Positions 1-13,000 of a stretch of DNA of 64,000 nucleotides are shown here, one piece after another (positions within the stretch are counted from its first letter, which is position 1; each line of letters opens with the position of its first letter). The position numbers and the translations under genes are program-made. Origin of the DNA: Sthenelais limicola (taxonomy: Eukaryota; Annelida; Polychaeta; Phyllodocida; Sigalionidae). Location of the stretch: NCBI GenBank assembly GCA_942159475.1, contig OW804094.1:61438966-61502965 (forward strand), in the 5' to 3' direction. The notes under the pieces were generated by a model, which saw only the letters and a list, made by a program, of their open reading frames with translations, was not told where the DNA came from and did no database searches.

Positions 1-557
1 CGCGATCCTGCACTTTTTTGTTCTTGTGATCCTTCTGAGCTAGTTGTTGTCAGCTCATCTGACTCCTCATCAGATCTCCAGCTCTCTACAGAAAAAAATA
101 CACATCATATAAATATTAAAATTTTGTTTGCATTGACACTAACTTAATTAATAGATATTCATTGATTCATTATATATTGATTGATTATGTGGATACATCA
201 ATGCATATAGCATTATGGAGGCACAATATTATTGTTATGTTGACATTAATTATAAGTCGATCCAGGTCTCCATATATATTGATTTTGTTATATAAACAGA
301 CATCTATAAAGGCAACTTATGCTTGACATGATAGTTCTTTACTTACCATGTAATGCATCCCGGGTCTTGATAACTTTTTTGATGGACCAAGACGGCTTTG
401 GCTCAGTTCGTTGCTCAAGATCCTTTTGTGCATCCAACTTGCTTGGCCAGCTAATATATAGTTCCCCATCCAATTGAGTCAGCCAATTTAATGGTACCCA
501 GCGGATCACACTTGCACCATTTTCCTTCCAGGTAACGGTTTGATAATGCTTCGCCAT
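1..557 (-). CDS. CACTA-like transposon companion protein (DUF4806-like N-terminal part), two exons, partial
   Basis: Exon 1 runs from the ATG at 557 down to 347. A consensus donor follows (GTAAGT read on the minus strand, 346-341), and a polypyrimidine acceptor ends at 86, giving a 261-base intron. Exon 2 (85-1) continues in frame as a Ser/Glu/Thr-rich stretch and leaves the window. Exon 1 encodes about 70 residues with a W-rich pattern (WVPLNW, YISWP, PSWSIKK). I associate this pattern with small proteins encoded beside CACTA-like transposases in many invertebrate genomes. It lies just downstream of, and co-oriented with, the broken transposase at 755-2714, which supports that pairing. The molecular role is unknown. 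The exon structure is seen directly; the family assignment is from memory of the pattern. Confidence 0.6.
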
Positions 558-754
558 TCTAAAAGGGAATTTATTGTCAAAAACTTAATATTTTCATCAC
601 TGCTAAGAGGCACTACCAAAAGGGATGTATGTATAACAATTATACATCCATCAGACATCAACTAGTATATATAATATAATGTATACCTAGCCCTACTTGA
701 AAACGTGCAACTTCTGGAACGAACATATTTAAATTCCCTATACTCACTTGTCAT

Positions 755-2714
755 TTATTGTTGATAGTTGTGTAGCAATGGGAAGAAAACATAACCATTC
801 TCATCGCCACTGACAGGTAACATAAGAGCTGGTTGGTTTAGTTTTGAAAAAGACAGCGTCACTGTTTGTGTGTGTGACAAAGATGGAACGTGTCTGATGT
901 CCAAAACACTTGAATTTATTGGGATTGTGTACCAGTCACGTGTTCTTTCCTTCTTTATTTCCTGACACTTTGCTTCCTGGTTTGGGAGTATTTCTTGAAC
1001 TATAGCAAAGTTGCCATTGGGTAGTAAATAAACACTATCCCGCGTCTTTGATGTTGGTACTTTGTTATTTGCCTTTTGGAAGAATCTATATTTATTGAGG
1101 TGCCATCTTTCATCAAGTCTTTTAACTATCTGTCGGATAGGGCTCACAGAGCCATGCACCAATGATTTAAGGTGTCCAAGATAACTCTCAAATGGGAATG
1201 CTGATAGCTGATCAAGGGGCAACTTATGATTTAAGACATCATCAGCCATGTGCATTAAGCTATGCACATTATAGGTAATAAATTCTGGCCCATACAGTTG
1301 GACTGCATTCTCTACAAAGCATTTCAAAAGTGCTTTTGCATACTTAACTCTTTCCTCATTCTTTATCATTTCTTCTGATAAAAGAATACGCATTGCTGTA
1401 CACAGTGTGACCATGTGCTCATATTGGTCTTTTCTCATCCCTTAGTGCAATAATACCCCCATACAAAAGGAAGAACCTGAATTCAGACGCTTTCCAATGC
1501 TCAAGTTCATCTAGTCCCCTCGGCCGTCTTTGGAAGCATGATGGCACATATTGCCGCATAAGTACCAAGCTTGCTGTCACTGCACTCCAACCAACTGTGC
1601 CAATTTTATGTGGGCCCTCCTTCCAACAACGAATTAGCCTGCGCAAAACTCCTAAACACACTAGGTGCATATAATCGAGGATAAAATCCTCGATCATATT
1701 AATACGCAACTCTGGATCTACAAATGGGGATAAACCATTTTGATGCTCATCATACATCATTTCCTTAAATTTCTCATCTGTCCGTAAAGGGTCATTTTTA
1801 TTAATCAGACGAACAGAACCTATGAACTCCCCTTTAACTTCGCAACGTTCACAGCTGTGATATCCTGTGTGGCCTGTTATACTTTTAAGAAATGCACGTG
1901 CTGGGGTATCACACACAAAGGCTCGAATTTTGATATTGTAAACCTCACCTGAGTGAGTTAGGCCATGTTCATAAAGTTCTTTAACTTCTTGGATAAAATC
2001 ATGTGCATAGTCAGCAATACTGTTGGGCTTAGAGTATCCCAACCATTGTGAGACAGCAAAGGGTGGGCCACCATTTATATTGGCCAATATTGGCCATAGC
2101 TGCTGGCCACTACTGCGATTCATAGGAATTCCATCTACATTAACAAGAATATTGAAGACATTATTTTCTGGCTTTTTATGCTATAAATATTGAAGGAGAG
2201 CTCGTCTTATAGACAAATATACATATTCACCCCCACATACCTCCTTCACATCGACAGTACCCATGGTATGTTTAAGTGTTCGGGCATCCCTAGGTATAAA
2301 TGCTAACCTTTTGTTTAATATTTGTAACAGATCAGTCACAACCGTTCTTCCTACATTATTACTGACAGCCCAATCAGCAAGGTCAGTACAAAAAGCACGT
2401 TGATAATGCCAATACTGAAGAATTTCGTACCAATCATTATGTTCAATATTGTCATTGATTGGATCAGAAAATGCATCTGTATCAGAGCCATTTTCTGAAA
2501 CTGTATCCCCCAAAATTTCATGATCCATTGGATCATTTTCCCTTGACACATTTGGATCATTTTCAGCTAACACATTTGTAACACTGTCAGTGGCAACATT
2601 TAGATCTGGTATGTTTTCTTCAGGAACTGCACATTCACTTTCCTGCATCTGACGTATATATTTTTTAGTTCTGCGCAACTTCCGCGCATACTGTGCCCTT
2701 GAATGACGCCCCAT
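755..2714 (-). pseudogene. CACTA-like (Tnp2/DUF4218-type) transposase, broken
   Basis: The likely start is the ATG at 2714 (MGRHSRAQYARKLRR), a basic N-terminus followed by an acidic linker. One frame runs to 1419 with a single in-frame TAG at 2183-2181. The segment after that TAG carries the characteristic VNVDGIPMNRSSGQQLWPIL block, a CERCEVKG zinc-binding pair and DYMHLVCLGVLRRL, all typical of these transposases. At about 1,430 the frame shifts, and 1438-755 supplies the DUF4218-like end with HSLMHMADD and FPFESYLGHLKSLVHG. The protein would mobilise a CACTA-type DNA transposon by cut and paste in the nucleus. With one stop and one frameshift this copy looks dead. I did not find terminal inverted repeats. 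An upstream extension of the ORF to 2882 exists but is not transposase-like. Confidence 0.75.
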
Positions 2715-2886
2715 ATCTGGATGGTAGATGGAATAAAATGACATGTCAACATCATAATTAATGTTTTTCTGGAAGATAGTTAAGGCCAAGTGTGAGGACA
2801 GCGCGTGGGGTGCTATAGAACATAAACACACACTTATAGCACCCCGCCCCACCCCACGCCTGACCTTTATACACGATGCCATGCAT

Positions 2887-5800
2887 AGGCCAGCAACAAT
2901 TAAATTACTAATTTAAGATCTACATTAGTGTGGATAGAAGCATATGACAACTGTCCCGCTAACCATGATCGAGAGAAGTTATGTATTGGCCTGATAGCTA
3001 CTTTTGATTAATTTTCATGGTTATACTTTAATTATAATGAGTAATGATCATCTTGCTTTTAAAAGAAGAAATTGGTCTCCACCAGTTAGAAATATTTGAT
3101 CTTATGGATCTTATCTGGGTATCACCAAGGTCCTAACGTAGTAATACACATAATAATACATTTATGTACGGGCGCAGCAATCCAGCCTTATAGTAATTGC
3201 GATTGCTAGGGGTTTCATGCCCACTTGTTGCAGCAACGCACTCGTTGACAAATTCTGCGGCCATGTGACTACGATCTATTGAAACATCTGAACTACTGAA
3301 ATGTTTAGGCACGCGCGTTGGCGAAGATAACCTAAAGCCCAAATACAAGAGGGCTCAGATATAGAATGCTAATCCTTGCATAATCCTATCTAGATACATA
3401 GAAACATACAAATATAAATATATAGATTCATAATTCAATGCCAATCAGTCAAAATGCCCACTTTACCGACTTTTCCATGCCCGGCAAAGACCCTAAATTA
3501 AGCATCTTTTGGCGAACTATTTGAACGTGATCTGTCTTAGTTTAATAGTTCTCCAGAAAGATGCTTGGTTAGTAGCGTCTCTGAACTCACCCAGGCAACA
3601 TGGAGGAGACGTTCTGCCTTCCCGCAAGAATCCTGCTGATCGTTCGAATAAATTCACACACAAACATGATCATTTACCAGTGCTCACAAGGCCGACTACA
3701 CCGAGTTGTCAGACCAATCGTGTAGAGGGTTGGTAGAGTTATAATGATCATGTTGCTTAGTATTAAGAAGTTTCAGTTCTTGATCAGTTTCTGAGAAATG
3801 ATTTCACCGGTACCGTAAGCGACCCTTATGCCTAAGCGTTCGCCCCGGCGTTGACCTAACTTTCCCCATGTGCAGGAAGTCTGACGTAAGCATGCACGCT
3901 AGCACGTAGACAGAAGGGCAAATTAATTCAGGTCGATCGCCAATGAATGAGATGTTGTTGAAATATCATTTGTTCAACATCTAGTGCCTGAACAACATGT
4001 TGCCTGAACAACATGTTTTAACTTTGATCATTTTAATAAGCCATGAACCATTTCTAAAGTGCCTGTGTGACTCCGAGTATTTTTTATTTTGGATGGGCGG
4101 CCAGTGCACGTGCTCCGGATATCAAATGGGGCGCTAACCTTTTTGGTGATAACTGACTGATGTGAATGATGTTAATAAGACCATGCAATTAAGATATATA
4201 CTTGAGGATGGTGAAGCTTGTGAAAATAAACACTTTGATGTAATTATTATTGTTTAAATATAAACTTAAAGATACTGCCATCGATATAGCGGCTACCACC
4301 CAGTTAATTAATAAGTCCAAAAGAAATAGCCTCAAATCGATCGGTACTACCACCCAGTTAATTAATAATTCCAAAAGAAATAGCCTCAAATCGATCGGTA
4401 TACGAAGCCTTGGTTAGAAGAGAAGCTGGGGCAACACGTGCATGATCTCCATGATCAAAGCATTATTTTCACAGACCTTGGTTACACACAATTAAACAAC
4501 TATTCTTTTCTCATACCAAACTTATATTGGGTTAACAATAATATGAATTGATGTACACATCAGTAGGCCCTATATACAGGTCTATCGATAAGCACATGTC
4601 CTCAGCTAGCACGTGTCAATCCATAGCGCTCTATTTCCCTTTTCGCAATGCGCAAAACCTAACGTTTTTACTGCGCAAAATCAGCATCAACACACAAACC
4701 ATAACAACACAATGCAACAACATCAGAGAGAAACATTTCTTACCGGGATATCTTGAGTTAGAGGTTGTTGTAGTTGGGTGATTTCTCGTGGCTTCCGCGA
4801 GCTGTTTGATATACGTCTTCACCGTGCAAGTGTCAGGAGGAAAAGGGCTGACTTCTGACCGTTGGATGACCAGTGGCTATCGCGGTACCCATGGTAGCGT
4901 ATTCCAGTACTTTTCCACTGGCTCGCTCCAGGGTTTGGCGGGAAGCAAACGGAAGCGATCGATAGACTTGCAGCAAACAGTTAGTCTCCAATTGAAAGCC
5001 TCGATTCGAAAGACTTGTATAGAGGGATGTAATATCATGCTGGCCGAAATATCCATGATTGATATGTTGTAATCAGTATAAAGGATTGTTATTGGTTCAA
5101 CTAATACATATTAATTAGTTAGATTTATTTACAAAAGGAAGTGGGTTAATATTGTTTGATACGTAGAAGGGCTAGGGCAAGTCGAGTCATATGCAGGGGC
5201 ACAGCTATAGCTGGGCGATGTTTGCAGCAATGACCGAGTGCGTATGTGATCCAAACATACAACTGGTTAAATGAAATTAGGTCTTCGATTGACATTTTAC
5301 TGTTCTTATTTTCTATATTTGTATAAAAACAATGCCTATACATTTATTTGGCAGACTGACAACTCCTGATACAAACATATATATGCACAATTAATATTCA
5401 TGTGTGAATGGATATGCATGAATATTAATTCAGCTCTTCATTATAATCAATTCATAGTACATCTCATTTTTGTTTAAATTGAATAATTAGTGGTTTCTGA
5501 TATATATCACATCTTTCACAATTAGTGAGAGATCATATGCATGTGATATTAAGTTAACGCGGTGGCCGGGTACGAATCGATGTACTAAAATTAATTCTTT
5601 AATTGCAATTAAATTACTATACTTCTGGTACATATATAGGGTTGGTGGATGTCTGAAGGTTTTCCATCTGCACCTACATAGATACTAGATGGAAGGATAG
5701 AGTGCAGCTGACATCGATTGATTAGAATAATTTATATATCAAGACATATACCCGGCTGTCGATCGATCAGGCAGGTTCCATGATCAAATTGATGTAACAA

Positions 5801-6280
5801 TTTAATTCATATAGTATATATGCACCACCCCTTTTCAGTAAATAGATATCATTTATGTAGTCCAGAGCTATGTATACATCATGGTTTGTGATACATTAAT
5901 TTATATACATATCGATCTATTCTCCCAGCCCGTCAAAGGATATAAATTGCATGTGCACAGTGGCACTGTATGGTTGATGCATGTAGGTTGCAATTGATGT
6001 TTTTATTGAAAATATATTCACTGCAGGTATGTGAGTGAGTGTGATTGTTGTGTCTCATCATAATTATAATTAGGCCCAACGTCGACATTTTACATGGATA
6101 AATCATGATATATTGCCCATAAATGGAATTTTTCAAGTGGCTCCCTCTTATGTATAGTTAGTGTACTAGGCTATAATGCGCAACAGTTGCGCAAAAAAAC
6201 CGTTATAAACACCATCTATCTGGATATGTTTAATTTGATCAGTTCTAACTTGCATTTTAAGGTTTGATATTAGCCGTTTT
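2887..6280. other. AT-rich intergenic sequence without recognisable genes
   Basis: Only short ORFs without recognisable domains occur here (for example 3133-3348 minus and 3509-3736 plus). I see no RNA gene or transposon terminus. A small tandem duplication lies at about 4293-4400. Confidence 0.6.
4293..4400. repeat. Two-copy tandem duplication, period 54 bp
   Basis: The unit beginning CTACCACCCAGTTAATTAAT occurs at 4293 and again at 4347. Both copies continue through a near-identical tract ending in TCAAATCGATCGGTA. Confidence 0.8.
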
Positions 6281-6289
6281 TTTTTTAAA

Positions 6290-7350
6290 AAACCCATTTT
6301 TTTAACAAAAACAAATAAATGGCAATAATGACATATGCTAAACAAGCCCTCAACACAGCAATATATATTGCTTAAATTATTTCATCTAATTATTTTCTGC
6401 AATAAATCTGCATTAATGAAGTGTGAATAATGCACACAAGGAAATACTATAATTTTTCGCTGCTTCCATATATATTCTGTGGTGCAATGAATTAGCAATA
6501 CTAGAACGCAAAACAAGCGCTGACGACAGCAATGCATTTTGCTTCTTTCATCAATAAGTTTTCCTGCAATAATTCTGCATTAATAATGCGCACAATAAAA
6601 TGCTAATTGTTCGCGGTGTCCATATTATTCTATGGTGCAATGAATTAGCAATACTAGAACGCAAAACAAGCGCTGACAACAGCAATATATATTGCTTATT
6701 TCATCTAAGTATTCCTGCAATAATTCTGCATTAATAAAGTGCAAATAATGCGCACAATAATATGCTAACTGTTCGCTGTGTCCATATTATTCTATGGTGC
6801 AATGAATTAGCAATACTAGAACGCAAAACAAGCGCTGACAACAGCAATATATATTGCTTATTTCTTATCTAATTATTCCTGCAATAATTCTGCAATAATA
6901 TAGTGCAACAAATGCGCAAAATGAAATGCAGATAGTTTGCTGTCTCCATATACATATGGAATGCAAAGAATTCGCAATACTGAAACGCAAAACAACCGCT
7001 ACCAACTATTCATAATTATGTGGGATGAGATAATTCCGCAATAACAACACGCACAACAAGCGCTAACAATAGCAAAATATATTGCTGTAGTATGAAGTGC
7101 AATGGAACAGCAATAGTAACTCGCAAATCACCCGCAACCAACCGCAAAATATTTTGCTGTATTGAATACTGCCATGAATCAGCAATGTTTATGCGCAAAA
7201 CTTCTGCGATAAAAAAAGGGCCAACAATGGTGCTGGCAAAATTTCAGCAATATATTAGCAAAATATTTTGCATTGCGGTCATCGCTGTTTCTTTGCGGTT
7301 ATATTGCAGCGCTCATTGCGGTACATTGCGGTCCTTGCCGGACGGGATGT
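6290..7350. repeat. Minisatellite of about 153-168 bp with an internal palindrome
   Basis: The motif AACGCAAAACAAGCGCTGAC, or a close variant, recurs at 6505, 6658, 6820 and 6984, with a more diverged copy near 6340. Each of the better units contains AGCAATATATATTGCT or a degenerate form; this is a perfect 16-bp palindrome. Several units also share TCTATGGTGCAATGAATTAGC. Two more degenerate units seem to extend to about 7,350, where GCGCAAAA and AGCAAAATATTTTGC variants remain. There is no coding potential. Confidence 0.8.
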
Positions 7351-7526
7351 TAATGGCTATAATTATTTAAGTATATATCTCTATTCCTCGCTCTGTACTT
7401 GCTGTATTTTGTATTTTGTATTTTCTATGCTCGCTCTCTAATAATGTAAACCTAATATGTTTCTCATTTATGTATAACTGAATCACATTCGCATTTTCAT
7501 ACATCTCGTATACTAGTATATTTGTA

Positions 7527-7794
7527 AGGCCACACTTATACCTAAAGAGCAGAGACTGAATATATACATCATGGACTCTACACCAAACTCATATAACTGA
7601 TATCTATACCAGTAGTACATATAATACTCAATATCTCGAATGGAAACTAAAGAGGACTACAGGGAAGACCCTAATCCTACTATGAGGAGTTCTACCCCTA
7701 AGACTACCATCATGTGCTGAGAAATACTTCGCTCTATATAGTAATATTACCCCTACACCTGAATCACCGTTAATCATAAGATCGCTATGTAACA
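7527..7794 (+). repeat. Element 1 5' LTR, right part only
   Basis: It matches 27582-27849 almost perfectly and ends in the canonical CA at 7793-7794. Homology to the 3' LTR stops at 7527; the first 316 bp of the LTR are absent and unrelated AT-rich sequence lies upstream. No target-site duplication can therefore be read on this side. Confidence 0.9.
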
Positions 7795-7815
7795 CTGGTT
7801 GGAGAACCTCGGGAT
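7795..7815 (+). promoter_or_regulatory. Primer-binding site of Element 1
   Basis: CTGGTTGGAGAACCTCGGGA directly follows the LTR end. The TGG is complementary to a tRNA CCA end. The same sequence with one change (CTGGTTGGAGAACCACGGGA) follows the Element 2 LTR. The primer tRNA was not identified. Confidence 0.75.
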
Positions 7816-7858
7816 TAGCATGGCTGATAACAGGGTAGGTGGAATTTAATATTAACTA

Positions 7859-10078
7859 ATGACGGAAAAGAAGTCCACTGTAGCTGAGCTGGTCAGCGAG
7901 ATAAAAGAAAATAATGAGAGGGTAACAGCTTCAGCCAAAAGATTTGTGGAAACAACGGAGAGGATACACCAGGCAGAAAAACAGAAGGTCGATACATTAA
8001 GGGAGGGCTTAAGAAGATTATCTAAGTTGTTGGAGAAAAGACTGGCCAAAATGAGTGAAGCAATAAAACCAAGTGTGGGGATCCATGTGAATAGGGCAAC
8101 CAAAGCAAAGGACGGGAATGGATCTGATACCAGTGCAAGCAGTGATGAAGGAAAAACACCAAAAAAGACCCAACCCCCACCCAGCTATGCGAGGGTAAAA
8201 GGGGAGGAACTAGGGGCAACAGGGGGAGAAGAGCTAAGCGCAACAAACCCTTTTGCAGGCATGGAATATATGGACATGCCTCCACCCCTTCAACTGGAGA
8301 GAATGTACTCAGAAGAAAAACCCCCATATTATTCACCGGCTGGGTTCCAGCCACAGCCTTACAATCCCGACTTTGACTACTTTAGCTCCCCATCGGCTAG
8401 AGAGGACCTACTGAGACAAGGTATGGATGTTATTAGCAGAGAGTTGCGACGCACACAAGATGCCCTGAAAACTGCAGAGGATGACACCCACCGAACGATC
8501 CAGGATATGAGAGGAGACTGGGATAGAACAACTAAGAAGATGCTGAGAGATACCGAAGCAAGGTATGAAGCAAAATTTGACTTGATGAAAGCAGCATGGG
8601 AAGATGGGGCCCAGCAGCGGGCAATGGCAGCAGAGAGAGAGGCCAAAGAAAATATGATAACATTACAAAGGGATTGGATGGAGATGCGACAAGCGTTGGA
8701 AGGGAGAGATAAGCAGAGAGGAGAGGCCATGCAGAAGTAAACAGAGTTCCACCTACAAGAAATAAACGGTTTAAAAAAGGAATTGGAAGAAGAAAAGAAA
8801 GAGAGAGCTAAATGGGGAAGAAAGGAGGAGAGTGACAGAGAGCAGTGGGATCAGAGAGAACGCGCAAGAGACTTGGAGGAACAAGATAAGGAAACCCGCC
8901 ATAGAGAGTGGTTCGAGGAAATGGAAAGAGGCAGACAGGAAAGGGATATCAGAGCAGGATGGCTAACAGCAGAACTAGACACTCTGAAGAGAAGTAGTAA
9001 GGAGAAGGACCAGATAATTCGAGCTACGGCGGATAGGTATAAGAGAGACCAAAAGGAACTGACCGATATGATCAGAGATTTGAGAAACGTCAAACTAGAT
9101 CAAGGATCCCAAAACTTGCAAAGTGGATACAGATATAGACCAAGTGTGTGGGTGGATGGCAAGCGAGTGGTCAAGCAAGAAGAGGAGGAGGAGGGAGAAA
9201 TGTACCAGTTGCCAAATACAATCGCGCCCATTAGAGCAGAACAAGGAAGAGGGCAAGATAGGGGAGGGGGAGCGGCGATGCGCCATTTTATAATTGGCCC
9301 GGAGAACTTTAAGCATTCGACTGCAACTCGCTCTGTCCAAGAATTCATGGTAGAGTATGAGGACTATGCAAGAGCGCTGGGAATTGGAGAACAATACTGG
9401 TTGCAAGGATTAGCCGGACAGTTGGATGGGTCGGCTAAAGCCTACTATAAGCAAATCACTTCGATAACGGCAAGGCAGGAAGGTGCAGTTACATATGCAG
9501 ATGTTAAGGCCAAATTCCTGGAGAAATTCCACGAAATGCCATATAGCGAGGTTAAAGATGACTATTCCCGCCGTCGCCAAGCTAAAGGGGAAACGGTGGA
9601 GAAGTATGCAGACTCGATGTAGGTTCTGCTAGCAAGAACTTCGTTGGAGGAAGGAGAAAAACTAAAAGCATTCATCGCGGGCCTAAAAGACGGGTTGGCA
9701 GAGAGAGTCTTGACGGAAGCGCCCAGGACATGTGAGGAAGCAAGAAGAGCGGCTATTAAGCACGAACTGCTGGACATCCAGAATGAAAAGGCCCTTAAGC
9801 TACATCTGATAGCGTCAACAGCGGAAATGATTGCCTCCCTGAGCATGAAAGGCTACAATGTCTCCCCTAGTGAGGACAGAAGCCCCAGAGAAGAGAAAGA
9901 ACAAGAGGAAGGAAAACCGGCAGAGAGGAGGAGAGAATGGACTCCAAGAAGAGAAGAGGCAGAGAGGAGACAGGAGGGAGAGAAGAAGAGGAGAGATCAA
10001 GAAAAGGATCGCGGACAGGGCCCCCGACAGGGAGGAGGGAGAATCGAGAAAGGTGTCTACCGCCCAAATTTTCAATAA
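7859..10078 (+). pseudogene. gag: Element 1 gag, two in-frame stops
   Basis: One frame of about 740 codons runs from the ATG at 7859 to the TAA at 10076, broken by TAA at 8738 and TAG at 9620. The N-terminal half is a long charged coiled coil (roughly codons 10-80 and 190-410). The capsid-like part (about 9,277-9,830) contains GPENFKHSTATRSVQEF, YWLQGLAGQLDGSAKAYY, VKAKFLEKFHEMPYSEVKDD and LKAFIAGLKDGLAERVL, a retrotransposon Gag pattern. The C-terminus is Arg/Lys-rich and has no CCHC zinc knuckle, so RNA binding probably relies on basic residues. The Element 2 gag is clearly homologous and lacks both stops, so they are lesions or sequence errors here. It should form the cytoplasmic particle that packages element RNA. 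Confidence 0.85.
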
Positions 10079-10092
10079 GCAAGCCGGCTGGT

Positions 10093-13000
10093 ATGCCACC
10101 AACCAGTGCGGCAGAGACAGGGGATTTGTCTGAGAATGTAGTAAAAGCAATAAGAGAAGGAAAGGTGAAAGACCTGAGCAAAGAAGGAAAAGAAATGGCT
10201 AGGTACCTAAAGAAGAGGTGGGGACAAAAAGAAAGAAGGTGGAAGATTCAGGAAAAGAAGAGATAAATGAGAGAGAGGGAAAAAAGAGAGAGGCAACAGA
10301 CATCCCCTGCGAAAAGTAATATATGTATTGGTGGAAGTAGAGGGGTAAGCATCAACTCCTGTGACAGTGACAATGGAGAGGAGTCCAAAAATGATGCAAA
10401 ACTGAGAGGAACCAAACAAAGGAAAAAGAGAGGAGATTCTCAGGGGAAGAGGGATGGGGAGGGTGGAGAAAAAGAGGTGAAATTTACACTAAAAAAGGGG
10501 ACGGGGGGGGGGGGGGGGGAAGGAAAGGTAACCATCAAGCTCAATAATTGCAGGACATTGTGTAAAATTGGGTCTCTGAATATTCAGTGTTTGGTAGATA
10601 CGGGAGCGAGTATAAGTTGTATGTCCCATAACATGTATAATAGGGTGCTCAAACAAAAAGGGGCATTGCTCCAGGTGTCAGAATCACAGCTGGAAGTGTA
10701 TACAGCTGATGGAGGCAAGCATTTGGCTGAGCAGAGGGTAAAAGTCGGGCTAATAATGGGGGGCCTGTGGATGGAGGTCTGGTTCTATGTGGTGAGAGAC
10801 TTGTCTCTCCAGTGCATCATGGGAGTGGACTTCCTGAAACAGAGAAGAGCGGTTATAGACTTCAATCTGAAGGAACCCGAATGCTATGCTGTAAGACTCA
10901 CAAAGCCCAAAAGCATACCGCCCAGGGCCGAGTTTACATGCATGGCGGTGGTGTACAGCCATAGGGACCTGAATGACAGGGTGGGCGTGGTCGATAACTT
11001 GAGAAGAAATATACAGGTCCCGTTTGCAGTGAAAAGAGCCCTGGTGAGGCCGCAGAAAGGGGGAAATAACGTACCGGTAACAATATTTAATGCCACGGAA
11101 AAAACTATGAATCTAAAGAAGGGATTCATATTGGGCGCATTCTCAGTGGTAAGTGAGACAGATTTTACAGGAGCGAATGCCGAGGCTTCCGAGAAAGAGC
11201 GCGACCGGGCAGGCGAGAAGCGTAATGTAGGTCAGAAGAACAGCATAGATTATACGCTGGGCGATCAGCTGACAAGGGAGCAGAGAGAGTCTATGGCAAG
11301 CCTGCTTCAACTTTATGAGGACGTTTTTGCATCAAAACGATCACCCATTTCGATAACGCCCAATTTTGCACATCGTATTGAACTGAGGGACGAGTACATG
11401 GCGCCTGTCAGAAACCCTTACAGGACGAACCCACACATGTCAAGGGTGTTGGGAGAAATGTTGGATGAACAAATGAGACTAGGAATAATCGAGAAAACGG
11501 ATGGGGAATCGGAATTTGCGGCGCCATGCTTCTTGGTGGAAAAAGGGAAAGCAGCCGAGGGACAAGAAAGGAAATATAGGTTGGTGATAGACTATAGAGA
11601 AATAAATAAAGCCATAAAAAACCAGTGTAGAGTGTTCCCATCAGCAGACCAAACCCTGGAGGAAGTAGGGGGACTCAGGGGGTAAGTTCTTCTCAAAATT
11701 GGACTGCCACTCGGGGTTTTTCCAAGTCCCACTGAGACCAGAAGACAAGCCAAAAACAAGTTTTGTCACACCAAGGGGGGTGTATCAATATAGGGTTATG
11801 CCCATGGGCTTGAAGACATCCCCAAAGGCCTTTCATTCGGTCATTGAAGGTGTACTAAAGTATGTGCCAAATGCATTGCCATACATGGATGATGTAATTA
11901 TCGCATCATCAACGTGGGAGGAGCACTTGAGGCACGTGGAGGAGGTGCTCCAAGCATTCAAAAAGGCGAACCTAAAATTCAAGGCAGAAAAATGTGCATT
12001 TGGCTATGCAGTAATGCAATTCCTGGGGTTTGTGGTGACAGAGGAGGGGCTGCAGCCCGACCCAGAAACGGTGGAAATAATCAGATCATACCCAAGGCCG
12101 AAAAGTGTGAAAAACATGAGGGCATTTAATGGCCTGGCAGACTATTACCGCACGTTCATACCAAACTTCTCAGACAAAATGTACCCTCTATACCAACTGA
12201 CGAAAAAACTAGGTAAGAAGGAGAAATTTCTGTGGAACGATGAGGCAGAAAGTGCATTTAGGGCGATAAAGCGATCGTTATGTGAGGATGTGATACTGCT
12301 ATACCCGGACTACGAGAAAGAGTTCACAATATTTTGTGATGCTTCTCGAGTCGGAGCAGGCTGTTGCTTGACACAAGCGGATCCAGAAGGCTTTCATAGG
12401 CCTGTAGCGTTTGCAGGACGAAGCCTGACAGCTTCCGAACAGAATTTTTCAGCAACCGAGAAAGAATTGGTCGCAGTGAGATATGCCATAGACAAGTTCA
12501 AGCATTACGTGATGGGCAGTCACTTCAGCGTATATACAGACCACGCAGCCCTGTTAGCAATGAATGCCAAACAAGACCTGTCGGGTAGAATGGCGAGATG
12601 GGTGGACTGGTTCAGCAATTATGACTTCACTCTGAAACATGTGCGGGGAAAATGCAACATCACAGCTGATACGTTGTCACGAATGCCATACTTTGGAGAA
12701 GATGTTGAGCCATTGGGGGAACAAGCTCCTATGAAAAGGAAGGTACGGTTCAAAGAGGTGAACTACATCAGATTCTATGACAAAAACGAACTGATACTAA
12801 AAAATGGCAAGTTGAGAAATAAACGTAGAGATGAGGAGAGGGCGGTTGGCAGGGCTGTTGGAGAAGAGGAAGAAGGAAGAGGCTAGGAGACGGGTAAAGC
12901 CACACCCGGCCCGCCATACCTGGAAAAGGAGGGCGAGGGCGAGACCAGGGTGGGAGCAGCAACGGCGGAGCTAATGACTGTTACAGGTAGGACGAGAAGG

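Noticed and set aside
3133..3736. Possible host gene fragments on both strands
   Set aside because: Short ORFs only, no recognisable domain, no splice sites that join them convincingly.
6290..7350. CRISPR-like array
   Set aside because: Units of 153-168 bp are diverged along their whole length with no short-repeat/unique-spacer pattern, and the context is eukaryotic.
8022..9846. Minus-strand ORFs across gag
   Set aside because: They are shadows of the coding plus strand with no domain content.
11678..11690. GTAAGT at the pol break near 11,683 as a real intron donor
   Set aside because: Element 2 reads straight through this position (GGAAGG) and the next frame continues immediately, so a one-base change explains the break better.
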